Part shown: positions 1 to 7,695 of the stretch, piece by piece | Layout of the letters: each line of letters opens with the position of its first letter | Numbering within the stretch: the stretch's first letter is position 1 | Origin: Bacillota bacterium | GTDB taxonomy: Bacteria; Bacillota; Clostridia; Lachnospirales; Cellulosilyticaceae | Reading direction: 5' to 3' | DNA: 14,720 bases | NCBI GenBank assembly: GCA_023457875.1 | Contig: JAEXBC010000518.1 | Span: 1 to 14,720 of the forward strand | Notes under the pieces: generated by a model | What the model was told of the DNA's origin: nothing | Database searches by the model: none | The model's input: the letters and a program-made list of their open reading frames with translations, nothing else | Translations under genes and position numbers: made by a program

Positions 1-247
1 CCTCTAATGTATGGGTTAATCTTGTCCGATAATGATCTCCTTCTGGGGAAATAAAAACTTGCGTCTTATGTGCTAATCTTCTAAATGCCTTAGAATGTAA
101 TATCCGATCACGATCTCTTTGAAAAACCGTTCTTACATCGCATTCCTTCTCTTCCCGCACTCTTCCCTTTGAAGCAATACTTTTTGTCGCATATTGACTA
201 AGTTGCATACATTCTACTTTTTCTTGTTCTAGTCTATAGCACATCAT
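1..247 (-). CDS. dgt: dGTPase-family HD-domain triphosphohydrolase, N-terminal part (cut by window edge)
   Basis: The minus strand from 247 is open to the window edge and gives 82 residues. They contain the dGTPase-family N-terminal pattern: [24 protein letters not shown] followed shortly by [13 protein letters not shown]. In this family the His of the LTHTLE segment is the first metal ligand of the HD phosphohydrolase site. Family members hydrolyse dNTPs, classically dGTP, to deoxynucleoside and triphosphate. The rest of the HD domain lies beyond base 1. Two ATG codons sit in tandem (247 and 244) behind a GGGGGTGA Shine-Dalgarno sequence; spacing suits either, so the start may be three bases shorter. 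In many clostridia this gene precedes dnaG and rpoD, which I would expect just outside the window. The family call is firm; the substrate is inferred. Confidence 0.9.
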   Translation of the reverse strand, partial: MMCYRLEQEKVECMQLSQYATKSIASKGRVREEKECDVRTVFQRDRDRILHSKAFRRLAHKTQVFISPEGDHYRTRLTHTLE

Positions 248-283
248 TATCACCCCCACTCTTATTATAAATACTACATATCT

Positions 284-329
284 CTCCTATTTCCTTTTTT
301 TTATGACATTTTCGTTAGATGTATCTATT
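284..329. repeat. Degenerate direct repeat, copy 1
   Basis: This 46-base segment matches 619-663 at all but about nine positions and one gap. Both copies share a pyrimidine-rich ATTTCCTTTTTTT block, then A(T/C)GACA, and end in GTGTATCTATT or GATGTATCTATT. It lies 37 bases upstream of the dgt start and would be in the dgt 5' leader or promoter. Confidence 0.6.
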
Positions 330-332
330 ATA
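327..332 (-). promoter_or_regulatory. Candidate -10 box close to dgt
   Basis: The minus strand has a perfect TATAAT about 80 bases from the dgt start, a normal distance. It has neither a TGn extension nor a recognisable -35, so the evidence is composition only. Confidence 0.3.
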
Positions 333-618
333 ATGATGCATTGAATTAGTTTTTTGTTACTTTTTACCATTGGTAACTATTCTTATTAAGCTTTCGCCTT
401 GTAAGGTGTTAGGTTTTGATTGCATCTCATAGATATCTGATTTTTAACTAAATTTATCAAAAAAACCATAGTTATTTCTCCGCTCAGATTTATTTATGAG
501 CAAAATTTTCTTTTTACACCTAAAAAATTTTCTGTTATCACTTTAATTGCCTTGCATAATTACAATGGCTATAACGCTTTTTAGCCGCAACTACCTACTA
601 TCTTAATTCTACACCTAC

Positions 619-663
619 CTTCCATTTCCTTTTTTTACGACACCTTGGCTAAGTGTATCTATT
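619..663. repeat. Degenerate direct repeat, copy 2
   Basis: This is the partner of the copy at 284-329, about 335 bases away in the same orientation. Read on the minus strand it can form a small hairpin (GATAC, bulged A, CTT, loop AGCC, AAG, GTGTC). Copy 1 forms this hairpin only weakly. A minus-strand extended -10 lies just upstream at 674-682. Confidence 0.6.
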
Positions 664-673
664 TTCCTGACTA

Positions 674-682
674 ATTATAGCA
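674..682 (-). promoter_or_regulatory. Candidate extended -10 promoter reading toward dgt
   Basis: The minus strand reads TGCTATAAT, a perfect -10 with the TGn extension. No good -35 is visible at 17 bases, as is common for extended -10 promoters. If used, the dgt leader would be about 420 bases. A second TATAAT at 327-332 would give a leader of about 70 bases. Confidence 0.4.
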
Positions 683-750
683 TTTCTTATACTTAGCTAG
701 AGACTTCTCTTAAAGCTGAGCTTGCTTTGTTTTTAGCAGCTAAAATCTAG

Positions 751-788
751 TATAACAAAACCCTAGACTATTAAAGACAGCCTAGGGT
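751..788 (-). terminator. Intrinsic terminator of the chemotaxis receptor gene
   Basis: On the minus strand, 36 bases after the stop codon, ACCCTAGGCTGT can pair with ATAGTCTAGGGT across a CTTTA loop. The stem is 12 bp with three G-U pairs. TTTTGTTATA follows. The T-tract is short, so termination may be only partial. Confidence 0.65.
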
Positions 789-824
789 AATCATGAGTTC
801 ACACTAAATATTATATTTATTCTA

Positions 825-2765
825 TTACATTTTAAAGAATTTCATATCACTATCTAAACTCGCTGAAATATCTTTTAGCTTTCTTGCTTGCATCGCCAAT
901 TCTTTCATAGTTAATGAAAAAGCTTGCATAGATAATTGTGTTTGCTCGGTAGAAGATGCATTTTGTTCAGCAATGGAAGAAAGGCTTTGCATTACCGCAA
1001 CAACCTTTTGTCTAGAAGCATCACAGATTTCAGTAGATTGCTTAATAACTGCTGTTTTTTCTATAAAAGCATTAATTCCAGAATTGACTTCGTTAAATCG
1101 TAGTATCGTGTTTTCTATTTCCTTAATTTGTTGAGCAACGATTTCTTCTACGCCATCCATAATTTGAACTGTGGTTTGGAATTCATCAGACAGACTAGTG
1201 ATAACCTGATCGATAATTTTAGCAGAATCATTAGACTGTTCAGCAAGCTTCTGAATTTCTGATGCAACTACAGCAAAGCCTTTGCCTGCCTCACCAGCTC
1301 TAGCTGCTTCAATGCTAGCGTTTAAAGATAAAAGGTTAGTCTGTGAAGCAATGGAGGAGATTAAGTTAACCGCTTCCTTAATTTGTAGTACGGATTGGTT
1401 GTTCAAATGAATTTGTTCTCCAATTTTTCCAATAGCCTGGGTTGTATTGTCATTAGATGCGCAAAGCTCTTTCATGATTCTTTCAGATTCCTTGCTGGCA
1501 TTTCTCATTTCTATAGAGGTATGATCTAGTTCATTCACATTCAATACAATGTCCTCAATCACATTGCCCATTGTTATAACTTGATTTGTTGCAGTCTCTA
1601 CTTCATTTGCCTGTAAAACCACGCACGCTGATATCTTCTCTATCGTATCATTTATTTCTTGAGAAGCTTCACTGGTTTTAGTTGTTGCATCATCTAGGGC
1701 ATCACCTGAATTCATAACGCTAGTTGAGACGTCTTGAATAGATAATAGGACATGAGAAAACTTATCTAAAAATAAATTTAAAGACTCTGCAAAAAGCTTA
1801 AATTCATCTTTTCCCTTCATATTGGCACGTGTTTTTAAATCACCTTCGCTCATTTTTTCTAAAATCAATTTAAAATTACCGATGTTAGCGCGTATGCTTT
1901 TGCTAATGAGTATGGTGTTGAGTCCAATAATAATAACACTTGCAATAAGTATAATCATCATCAATACTATCATCGTTAGCTTTGATGATTCCATATTAGA
2001 CTCTATTTCTTCTCGAACACTTGTAGTAAGTGCCGTTAGACTATCATTCAACACTTTAATTTCTGCTTTTAATTTAATCACTTTTACATCAATTTCTGCA
2101 ATTTTCGAAAATACATCCTGTTTATGTTTAAGAGCCTCTACTATGGTGTATTTATCGCCTTTATCTGTAACATATGTCTCAGTTTTTTGATTCATAGCTG
2201 TAAATAAGCGATTAATCTCATCAGCTTGTTGCTGTACATTTTTCCCCTCTAATACAAGTTTAGAATATTCATCAAACACATTGTTTAATTGTGATAACTC
2301 ACTTAAAAATTCATATTTCTTTAACGCCTCATCTTTACTCAAAAAAACAGCATATTGACCTTCTTGACTAGTAAAGCCACGCTCACTGGCCAGATCAATA
2401 ATCTGTTGATAATTCTCTTGGCTCTTTGCAATTTTATCTTTCATATTGTCAAAATCAGAGTCAAATGATCCTTCAACGCCACCATTAGTTCCCTCAAGAT
2501 AAGTTGTCATTCTAGCCAAATTTCTCTTGATCGAAGTGAGATAGGAGACATTCATGGAATAAAGATAGGAAGTATCAAAACTTTGGTTTTCATATTGAAG
2601 TAAATTAATATGATTCATATCATTCGACAATTGATTATTCTGGTGATTATGATTTAGGGAGGAAATACCAAATCCGCCAATAATTAAACTAGCAATAATT
2701 GAAAGCACACCCATGATAATAATTTTACCGGTTATGCTAAATAAAAATCGCTTTATGTTTTTCAT
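825..2765 (-). CDS. Methyl-accepting chemotaxis protein (membrane chemoreceptor)
   Basis: A 646-residue transmembrane chemoreceptor that would sense an external ligand and signal through CheW and CheA. Visible parts in order: a short basic N-terminus; a first membrane helix (about residues 15-35, [19 protein letters not shown]); a roughly 225-residue, mostly helical extracytoplasmic region; a second membrane helix (about 263-287); a HAMP linker ending near 340; and the signalling domain. The conserved hairpin tip, [20 protein letters not shown] then [18 protein letters not shown], is present and intact. No C-terminal receptor pentapeptide follows the final KFFKM. The sensor region contains [15 protein letters not shown], faintly like helical bimodular (HBM) domains; this is weak. 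The start at 2765 has AAAGGAG eight bases upstream. An in-frame ATG at 2795 has no ribosome site and would lie almost on the transcription start. The gene has its own promoter and terminator. Confidence 0.95.
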   Translation of the reverse strand: MKNIKRFLFSITGKIIIMGVLSIIASLIIGGFGISSLNHNHQNNQLSNDMNHINLLQYENQSFDTSYLYSMNVSYLTSIKRNLARMTTYLEGTNGGVEGSFDSDFDNMKDKIAKSQENYQQIIDLASERGFTSQEGQYAVFLSKDEALKKYEFLSELSQLNNVFDEYSKLVLEGKNVQQQADEINRLFTAMNQKTETYVTDKGDKYTIVEALKHKQDVFSKIAEIDVKVIKLKAEIKVLNDSLTALTTSVREEIESNMESSKLTMIVLMMIILIASVIIIGLNTILISKSIRANIGNFKLILEKMSEGDLKTRANMKGKDEFKLFAESLNLFLDKFSHVLLSIQDVSTSVMNSGDALDDATTKTSEASQEINDTIEKISACVVLQANEVETATNQVITMGNVIEDIVLNVNELDHTSIEMRNASKESERIMKELCASNDNTTQAIGKIGEQIHLNNQSVLQIKEAVNLISSIASQTNLLSLNASIEAARAGEAGKGFAVVASEIQKLAEQSNDSAKIIDQVITSLSDEFQTTVQIMDGVEEIVAQQIKEIENTILRFNEVNSGINAFIEKTAVIKQSTEICDASRQKVVAVMQSLSSIAEQNASSTEQTQLSMQAFSLTMKELAMQARKLKDISASLDSDMKFFKM

Positions 2766-2803
2766 ATTATGTCTCCTTTTATGTTTTATATTCATGTATT
2801 TAC

Positions 2804-2832
2804 ATTATATGCTATAATTCGACTTTAATCAA
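2804..2832 (-). promoter_or_regulatory. Promoter of the chemotaxis receptor gene
   Basis: The minus strand reads TTGATT, a 17-base spacer, then a perfect TATAAT. This is a vegetative sigma-A-type promoter, not the sigma-D flagellar type often seen for chemoreceptors. The predicted transcription start is near 2797, giving a leader of about 30 bases that contains the AAAGGAG site for the start at 2765. Confidence 0.7.
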
Positions 2833-2904
2833 GGTTTGCTAGTTCACATGGATTCGTTCTATAATTGATGTTCTGCACTATGTAAGCTGAATATCAACGG
2901 TTTT

Positions 2905-2966
2905 ATCTATCAAAAAAAAATAGTACCCTTTCATTACCATGACAGGGTACTATTTTTTTGATAGAT
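2905..2966 (-). terminator. Strong intrinsic terminator of ppdK
   Basis: The arms ATCTATC + A-run + TAGTACCCT and AGGGTACTA + T-run + GATAGAT are complementary over more than 20 bases. The short TCAT-TACC-ATGA top can also pair. Read on the minus strand, the hairpin is followed within the arm by a nine-T tract. The element lies between the end of ppdK and the receptor promoter. Its symmetry means it could also act on plus-strand transcripts. Confidence 0.9.
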
Positions 2967-3021
2967 CATTCAATCTAGCCTAAGCTAAATCAAACCATCT
3001 AAAACGTTGAAATCTTCAACA

Positions 3022-5646
3022 TTATTTACTTTTAATAGCTGCTTGAGCTGCTGCAAGTCTTGCAATTGGTACTCTAAATGGTGAGCATGATACATAGTTA
3101 AGACCTACTTTATGGCAGAACTCAACAGATGATGGATCTCCACCATGTTCTCCACAAATACCAAGTTTGATGTCAGGGCGAGTTTTACGTCCTTTTTCAG
3201 CTGCCATTTGTACTAATTGACCAACACCTGTTTGATCAAGTCTTGCAAATGGATCACTTTCATAAATATTGCTGTCGTAGTAAGCAGGTAAGAATTTACC
3301 AGCATCATCACGAGAGAAACCAAATGTCATTTGTGTTAAGTCGTTTGTACCAAATGAGAAGAATTCAGCTTCTTCAGCAATAGCATCTGCTGTAAGTGCT
3401 GCACGTGGAATCTCAATCATAGTACCTACATGATATTCTAACTCAATACCAGCTTCTTTGATAACAGCGTCTGCTGTTTTAACAACAACGTCTTTAACAA
3501 ATTTTAATTCTTTTTTCTCTCCAACAAGTGGAATCATAATTTCTGGAACAATATTAAAGCCTTTTTCTTTGTTCACTTGTACAGCTGCTTCAATGATAGC
3601 ACGAGTTTGCATCTCAGCAATTTCTGGATAAGTTACTGCGAGACGACAACCACGGTGTCCCATCATTGGGTTGAATTCTTTTAAGCCTTCAACTGTTTCT
3701 TTAAGTTCTTCAAAAGAAAGATTCATTTCGTTTGCAAGCTCTTTGATTTCTTCTTCTGTGTGTGGTACGAACTCATGAAGTGGTGGGTCAAGAAGACGAA
3801 TCGTAACAGGTCTTCCTTCCATTGCTTCATAGATACCTACAAAGTCACCTTTTTGAAGTGGAAGAAGTCCATTAAGTGCTTCTCTTCTTTCTTCTTCTGT
3901 CTTAGAAACAATCATCTTACGAATTTTCATGATACGATCTTCTTCGAAGAACATATGCTCTGTACGGCAAAGACCAATACCTTCAGCACCAAATTTCACT
4001 GCATTTTGTGCATCTTTTGGTGTATCTGCATTTGTACGTACTTTGAGTACACGTGCTTTATCTGCCCAAGCCATAAGTGTTTCGAAGTCACCTGTGATAC
4101 CTGCTTCAACAGTTTTTACATCTTCACCATAGATATTACCTGTAGTACCGTCTAAAGAGATATAATCTCCTTCTTTATAGGTGTTACCTGCAAGTGTGAA
4201 GGTTTTTGCTTCTTCATTGATTTTGATTTCGCCACAACCAGATACACAGCATGTACCCATTCCACGTGCAACTACAGCAGCATGAGATGTCATACCACCA
4301 CGTGCAGTTAAGATACCTTGTGCAGCTGCCATACCTTCAATATCCTCTGGAGAAGTTTCAAGGCGAACTAAGATAACTCTTTCACCAGCTGCTGCTGCAT
4401 TTTTAGCATCTTCAGCAGTGAAGTATACTTTACCAGCTGCAGCTCCTGGAGATGCAGGAAGTGCACTACCAATTACTTTAGCAGCTTTAAGTGCTTGTGG
4501 ATCAAATGTTGGGTGAAGTAATTGATCAAGTTGTTTTGGTTCAACACGGCAAACAGCAGTTTCTTCAGAAATCTTACCTTCTGCTACTAAATCTACAGCA
4601 ATTTTAAGAGCAGCTGCTGCTGTTCTCTTTCCATTACGTGTTTGTAGGAAGTATAATTTTCCTTCTTCTACTGTGAATTCCATATCTTGCATATCACGAT
4701 AGTGATTTTCAAGTTTAGTATAGATTTCAGTAAATTGTCTATAAACGTCTGGCATATCTTGTTCAAGTTGTGAAATTGGGTTTGGTGTACGAATACCTGC
4801 AACAACGTCTTCACCTTGTGCATTGATTAAGTATTCACCATAAATTTTGTTTTCACCTGTAGCTGGATTTCTTGTGAAGGCAACACCAGTACCAGATGTA
4901 TTACCCATATTACCAAATACCATCATTTGAACGTTTACAGCTGTACCCCATTCAGATGGATAGTCATTCATTCTTCTATAAACAATTGCGCGTGGGTTCA
5001 TCCAAGAACGGAATACTGCCTTGATAGATTCTAACAATTGATATTCTGGTTCTTGTGGGAAGTCTACACCTTTTACTTCTTTATAAAGGGCTTTGAAACG
5101 AGCAACCATATCTTTAAGATCGTCAGCATCAAGCTCTGTATCTAATTTTACATTTTTTTCTTCTTTCATTTCATCTATAATTTTTTCAAAACGTGGTTTT
5201 GGAATTTCCATAACAACGTCTGAAAACATTTGAATAAAACGACGATAAGAGTCATACGCAAATCTCACGTTACCTGTTTTCTTTGCAAGACCTTCTACAG
5301 CCGCATCATTAAGACCTAAGTTAAGAACTGTGTCCATCATACCAGGCATAGATACACGTGCACCTGAACGTACTGAAACGAGTAATGGATTTTCAGTATC
5401 TCCAAATTTCTTACCTGCTAAGTCTTCAAGTTTTGCTAAACTTGCTTTAATCTGACTAATCATTTCATCAGAAAGTGAACCGTTATTTTCGTAATAACCT
5501 GTACATGCTTCAGTAGTGACAATAAAGCCGTTTGGAATAGGTAAGCCTAGCTGTGTCATATCAGCTAAATTAGCACCTTTTCCTCCTAATAAATTCTTAT
5601 TTCCTGCTTCTGCCTCTTGAAACATATAAACCCATTGTTTACTCAT
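3022..5646 (-). CDS. ppdK: Pyruvate, phosphate dikinase
   Basis: An 874-residue cytoplasmic enzyme, exactly the usual bacterial length. It interconverts pyruvate + ATP + Pi and phosphoenolpyruvate + AMP + PPi. In anaerobic clostridia it commonly works in PPi-linked glycolysis or gluconeogenesis. The N-terminal ATP-grasp part begins with LLGGKGANLADMTQLGLPIP. The swivelling phosphohistidine domain carries GGMTSHAAVVARGMGTCCVS, with the catalytic His in TSH near residue 455 and the neighbouring regulatory-type Thr. The C-terminal PEP/pyruvate barrel has GTMIEIPRAALTAD, FFSFGTNDLTQMTFGFSRDD and GICGEHGGDP, with the catalytic Cys in the last. All key residues appear intact. The start at 5646 has AGGAGG seven bases upstream; an in-frame ATG eight codons earlier (5670) has no such site. 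It is transcribed alone from an extended -10 promoter through a structured leader. Confidence 0.97.
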   Translation of the reverse strand: MSKQWVYMFQEAEAGNKNLLGGKGANLADMTQLGLPIPNGFIVTTEACTGYYENNGSLSDEMISQIKASLAKLEDLAGKKFGDTENPLLVSVRSGARVSMPGMMDTVLNLGLNDAAVEGLAKKTGNVRFAYDSYRRFIQMFSDVVMEIPKPRFEKIIDEMKEEKNVKLDTELDADDLKDMVARFKALYKEVKGVDFPQEPEYQLLESIKAVFRSWMNPRAIVYRRMNDYPSEWGTAVNVQMMVFGNMGNTSGTGVAFTRNPATGENKIYGEYLINAQGEDVVAGIRTPNPISQLEQDMPDVYRQFTEIYTKLENHYRDMQDMEFTVEEGKLYFLQTRNGKRTAAAALKIAVDLVAEGKISEETAVCRVEPKQLDQLLHPTFDPQALKAAKVIGSALPASPGAAAGKVYFTAEDAKNAAAAGERVILVRLETSPEDIEGMAAAQGILTARGGMTSHAAVVARGMGTCCVSGCGEIKINEEAKTFTLAGNTYKEGDYISLDGTTGNIYGEDVKTVEAGITGDFETLMAWADKARVLKVRTNADTPKDAQNAVKFGAEGIGLCRTEHMFFEEDRIMKIRKMIVSKTEEERREALNGLLPLQKGDFVGIYEAMEGRPVTIRLLDPPLHEFVPHTEEEIKELANEMNLSFEELKETVEGLKEFNPMMGHRGCRLAVTYPEIAEMQTRAIIEAAVQVNKEKGFNIVPEIMIPLVGEKKELKFVKDVVVKTADAVIKEAGIELEYHVGTMIEIPRAALTADAIAEEAEFFSFGTNDLTQMTFGFSRDDAGKFLPAYYDSNIYESDPFARLDQTGVGQLVQMAAEKGRKTRPDIKLGICGEHGGDPSSVEFCHKVGLNYVSCSPFRVPIARLAAAQAAIKSK

Positions 5647-5679
5647 TGAATTCCCTCCTATAATGTACATAATAAAACT

Positions 5680-5719
5680 AGCACCCTTTTTAGTAACTTG
5701 GCGGAGTTACCAAAGTGCT
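5680..5719 (-). other. Structured hairpin in the ppdK 5' leader
   Basis: On the minus strand AGCAC pairs with GTGCT at the base. Above it, TTTGGTAACT pairs with AGTTACTAAA around a CCGCCA loop, with a small AAGG bulge on the 3' side. TAGTTTTATTATG follows, and the ppdK ribosome site begins about 25 bases after the hairpin. The U-rich tail makes it resemble a weak attenuator, but it could equally be an mRNA-stabilising 5' hairpin. I do not recognise a known riboswitch class. Confidence 0.5.
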
Positions 5720-5739
5720 GCTCGCTTTATCTCATGCTC

Positions 5740-5748
5740 ATTATAACA
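5740..5748 (-). promoter_or_regulatory. Extended -10 promoter of ppdK
   Basis: The minus strand reads TGTTATAAT, a perfect extended -10. No -35 match is seen at 17 bases. The transcription start would be near 5733, giving a leader of about 87 bases that includes the hairpin at 5680-5719. The bases from 5749 to 5935 are AT-rich and hold nothing else I can name. Confidence 0.6.
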
Positions 5749-5935
5749 CAATTTTCTTTGTTTAATATATTATTTTTCATGAATAATGATATTTATGTTT
5801 TTTATATAAACTTCCTATAGGTTTTTACCATATTATTTGTACATTTTTAGCTATTTTGCATTATGATTCAAATAAAAAAGACCCATTTATCTTCTTTAAT
5901 AAACAAAATTGGTATTATTTACCTTTCTATTACGC

Positions 5936-5978
5936 AAAAAATCACCTAAAAAGCATCCAAGCCCTCTAGGTGATTTTT
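5936..5978 (-). terminator. Intrinsic terminator of glyQS
   Basis: AAAAATCACCTA and TAGGTGATTTTT form a 12-bp stem starting seven bases after the glyQS stop codon. On the minus strand the interior GAGGGC...GCTTTT can extend the stem with wobble pairs, and T residues follow. The A/T-flanked stem could act in both directions. Confidence 0.85.
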
Positions 5979-5984
5979 AATTCT

Positions 5985-7370
5985 CTAAAACATCATTTTT
6001 TCTTCAATATATTTCACTAACTCACTAATTGCAATGCGTTCTTGCGCCATTGAATCACGATCACGTACAGTTACTTTATGATCTTCCATGGAATCAAAAT
6101 CGAAGGTAATACAGAATGGCGTACCGATTTCATCTTGCCTTCTATAACGTTTACCAATTGAACCTGCTTCATCGTATTCTACATTAAAATGCTTAGCAAG
6201 GGTTTCGTAGACCTTCATAGCATCCTCTGATAACTTTTTAGAAAGAGGAAGTACAGCAGCTTTAACTGGTGCAAGCGCTGGATGGAATCTAAAGATTGTT
6301 CTTGTATCACCATCTTCTAAAGTTTCCTCATCATATGCTTCACATAAGAAGGCAAGCGTTACACGATCTGCACCAAGTGAAGGTTCCACTACGTAAGGAA
6401 TGTACTTTTCATTTGTGGTTGGATCAAAATAGGACATATCTTGTTTGGAATGCTCTTGATGTTGGGTTAAGTCGAAATCCGTACGACTTGCAATACCCCA
6501 AAGCTCGCCCCAACCAAATGGGAATTCAAACTCAATATCTGTGGTAGCATTACTATAATGAGAAAGTTCCTCTGGTGAATGGTCACGTAATCTAATGGAT
6601 TGTTCTTTAATACCTAATGAAAGTAAGAAGTTCCTGCAATAGCTTCTCCAATAATCAAACCACTCTATTTCTGTTCCTGGCTTACAGAAAAATTCAAGTT
6701 CCATTTGCTCAAATTCTCTAATTCTAAAAATAAAGTTACCTGGTGTAATTTCATTTCTAAAGGATTTACCAATTTGACCAATACCAAAAGGCACTTTTTT
6801 ACGACTTGTTCTTTGAACATTCTTAAAGTTTACAAAAATACCTTGTGCTGTTTCAGGTCTTAAATAAACTACATTCTTCGAATCTTCAGTTACACCTTGG
6901 AAGGTTTTATACATCAAATTGAATTGACGAATAGCTGTAAACTCATGAGCACCACAAGATGGGCATGCAATCCCTTTCTCTGCAATAAAGTTTTCCATTT
7001 GCTCATTACTCCAACCATCAACTACTTCTGGAGTACCTGCCTCTTGCAAATAGTCCTCAATAATTTTGTCTGCTCTAAAACGCTCTTTACAAGCTTTACA
7101 GTCCATCAGTGGATCATTAAAGCCACCTACGTGTCCTGATGCTACCCATACCTGTGGATTCATCAGTATCGCACAATCTACACCCACATTATAAGGGCTC
7201 TCTTGAACAAATTTCTTCCACCAAGCTTTTTTTACATTGTTTTTAAATTCTACGCCAAGTGGACCGTAATCCCAAGCATTTGCTAGTCCTCCATAAATTT
7301 CAGATCCTGGATAAACAAAACCTCTTGATTTTGCCACCGCTACGATTTGTTGCATATTTTTCTGTTCCAT
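5985..7370 (-). CDS. glyQS: Glycine-tRNA ligase, single-chain homodimeric (alpha2) type
   Basis: A class II aminoacyl-tRNA synthetase of 461 residues that charges tRNA-Gly. It belongs to the single-polypeptide type (COG0423-like), not the separate alpha and beta subunits of Bacillus. It opens with the typical [19 protein letters not shown] stretch. Paired CKAC and CPSC cysteines form the zinc site in the insertion near residues 95-140. [16 protein letters not shown] is followed by motif 2 in [20 protein letters not shown], and motif 3 in [16 protein letters not shown]. An anticodon-binding domain follows ([13 protein letters not shown] to the end). The ATG at 7370 lies seven bases after AGGAGG; a GTG one codon upstream (7373) is only four bases away and less likely. 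A glycine-type T-box leader precedes the gene, which independently supports the assignment. Confidence 0.97.
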   Translation of the reverse strand: MEQKNMQQIVAVAKSRGFVYPGSEIYGGLANAWDYGPLGVEFKNNVKKAWWKKFVQESPYNVGVDCAILMNPQVWVASGHVGGFNDPLMDCKACKERFRADKIIEDYLQEAGTPEVVDGWSNEQMENFIAEKGIACPSCGAHEFTAIRQFNLMYKTFQGVTEDSKNVVYLRPETAQGIFVNFKNVQRTSRKKVPFGIGQIGKSFRNEITPGNFIFRIREFEQMELEFFCKPGTEIEWFDYWRSYCRNFLLSLGIKEQSIRLRDHSPEELSHYSNATTDIEFEFPFGWGELWGIASRTDFDLTQHQEHSKQDMSYFDPTTNEKYIPYVVEPSLGADRVTLAFLCEAYDEETLEDGDTRTIFRFHPALAPVKAAVLPLSKKLSEDAMKVYETLAKHFNVEYDEAGSIGKRYRRQDEIGTPFCITFDFDSMEDHKVTVRDRDSMAQERIAISELVKYIEEKMMF

Positions 7371-7418
7371 CACAATGCCTCCTTAACTATTTGATATACA
7401 TGAAAGAATGGACAATAT

Positions 7419-7452
7419 AAAAAACCCTCCATCCCTAGCAAGGGACGAAAGG
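7419..7452 (-). terminator. Regulatory terminator of the T-box leader
   Basis: CCTTTCGTCCCT pairs with AGGGATGGAGGG around TGCT to form a 12-bp stem, followed by six T residues on the minus strand. It is mutually exclusive with the antiterminator that contains the T-box sequence just upstream. Confidence 0.9.
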
Positions 7453-7620
7453 TTATCTTCCGCGGTTCCACCCTTATTGAATGCCATGGCATTCCTCTTT
7501 AAGAAAATTACTCCAAAGTGCCCTTCATAAAAACAGATGCAACTGGCTCTCACCTACCCAGTCTCGCTATGGCTCTTATTTTTACTACTCCTCTTCTTCA
7601 TTGTAAATGGTTATCTACTT
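7419..7620 (-). ncRNA. Glycine T-box riboswitch upstream of glyQS
   Basis: The leader contains the canonical antiterminator T-box sequence GGTGGAACCGCG (7461-7472). The UGGA in it would pair with the UCCA end of tRNA-Gly, whose usual bacterial discriminator base is U. Stem I includes AGCGAGACTGGG and GAGAGCCAGT distal elements and an AGTAGTAA segment opposite the specifier loop. The specifier lies in GAAGGGCAC, with GGC at 7520-7522; the overlapping GGG register is also glycine. Stem III is a perfect 16-base palindrome at 7479-7494. Uncharged tRNA-Gly would favour the antiterminator and raise glyQS expression. Confidence 0.95.
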
Positions 7621-7627
7621 ATCACTA

Positions 7628-7656
7628 AATTTATCAAAAAGCCTAGCTGATGTCAA
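7628..7656 (-). promoter_or_regulatory. Promoter of the T-box-glyQS transcript
   Basis: The minus strand shows a perfect -35 TTGACA (7651-7656), a 17-base spacer and TAAATT as -10 (four of six consensus bases). The start would be near 7621, just before stem I. It lies in the 325-base interval between the anti-sigma gene and glyQS, making glyQS an independent unit. A weak AAGCC...GGCTTTTT pairing overlaps this promoter and might end the upstream operon. Confidence 0.8.
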
Positions 7657-7695
7657 GTCCAATTATGGCTTATTTTGTATAGCTTTGACACTTAT

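Larger units (their letters stand above)
248..750. other. Gene-poor region upstream of dgt, with candidate promoters and a degenerate repeat
   Basis: About 500 AT-rich bases carry no convincing protein gene. On the minus strand, toward dgt, there is an extended -10 (TGCTATAAT, 674-682) and a nearer TATAAT (327-332). Each lies beside one copy of a 45-base imperfect direct repeat (284-329 and 619-663). One minus-strand reading frame of 27 codons (386-469) has GGAG eight bases before its ATG but no other support. A short hairpin, TTACC-AAT-GGTAA, lies around 365-377. No known riboswitch consensus was recognised. Confidence 0.6.

Noticed and set aside
1822..2190. A 122-codon plus-strand frame opposite the chemoreceptor
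   Set aside because: Its hydrophobic stretch mirrors the second membrane helix and HAMP region of the real gene; no start signals.
3760..4155. Plus-strand open frames opposite ppdK
   Set aside because: They are antisense to a fully conserved enzyme, have Cys/Phe/Ser-rich compositions typical of shadow frames and lack ribosome sites.
5749..5935. AT-rich spacer between ppdK and glyQS, including a CCTATAGG palindrome
   Set aside because: An 8-base palindrome is expected by chance, and no -35/-10 pair, repeat or reading frame here is convincing.
7641..7680. Possible terminator of the anti-sigma operon (AAGCC...GGCTTTTT)
   Set aside because: The stem is only five pairs with a loop over 20 bases, and it overlaps the strong glyQS promoter; not strong enough to annotate as a terminator.
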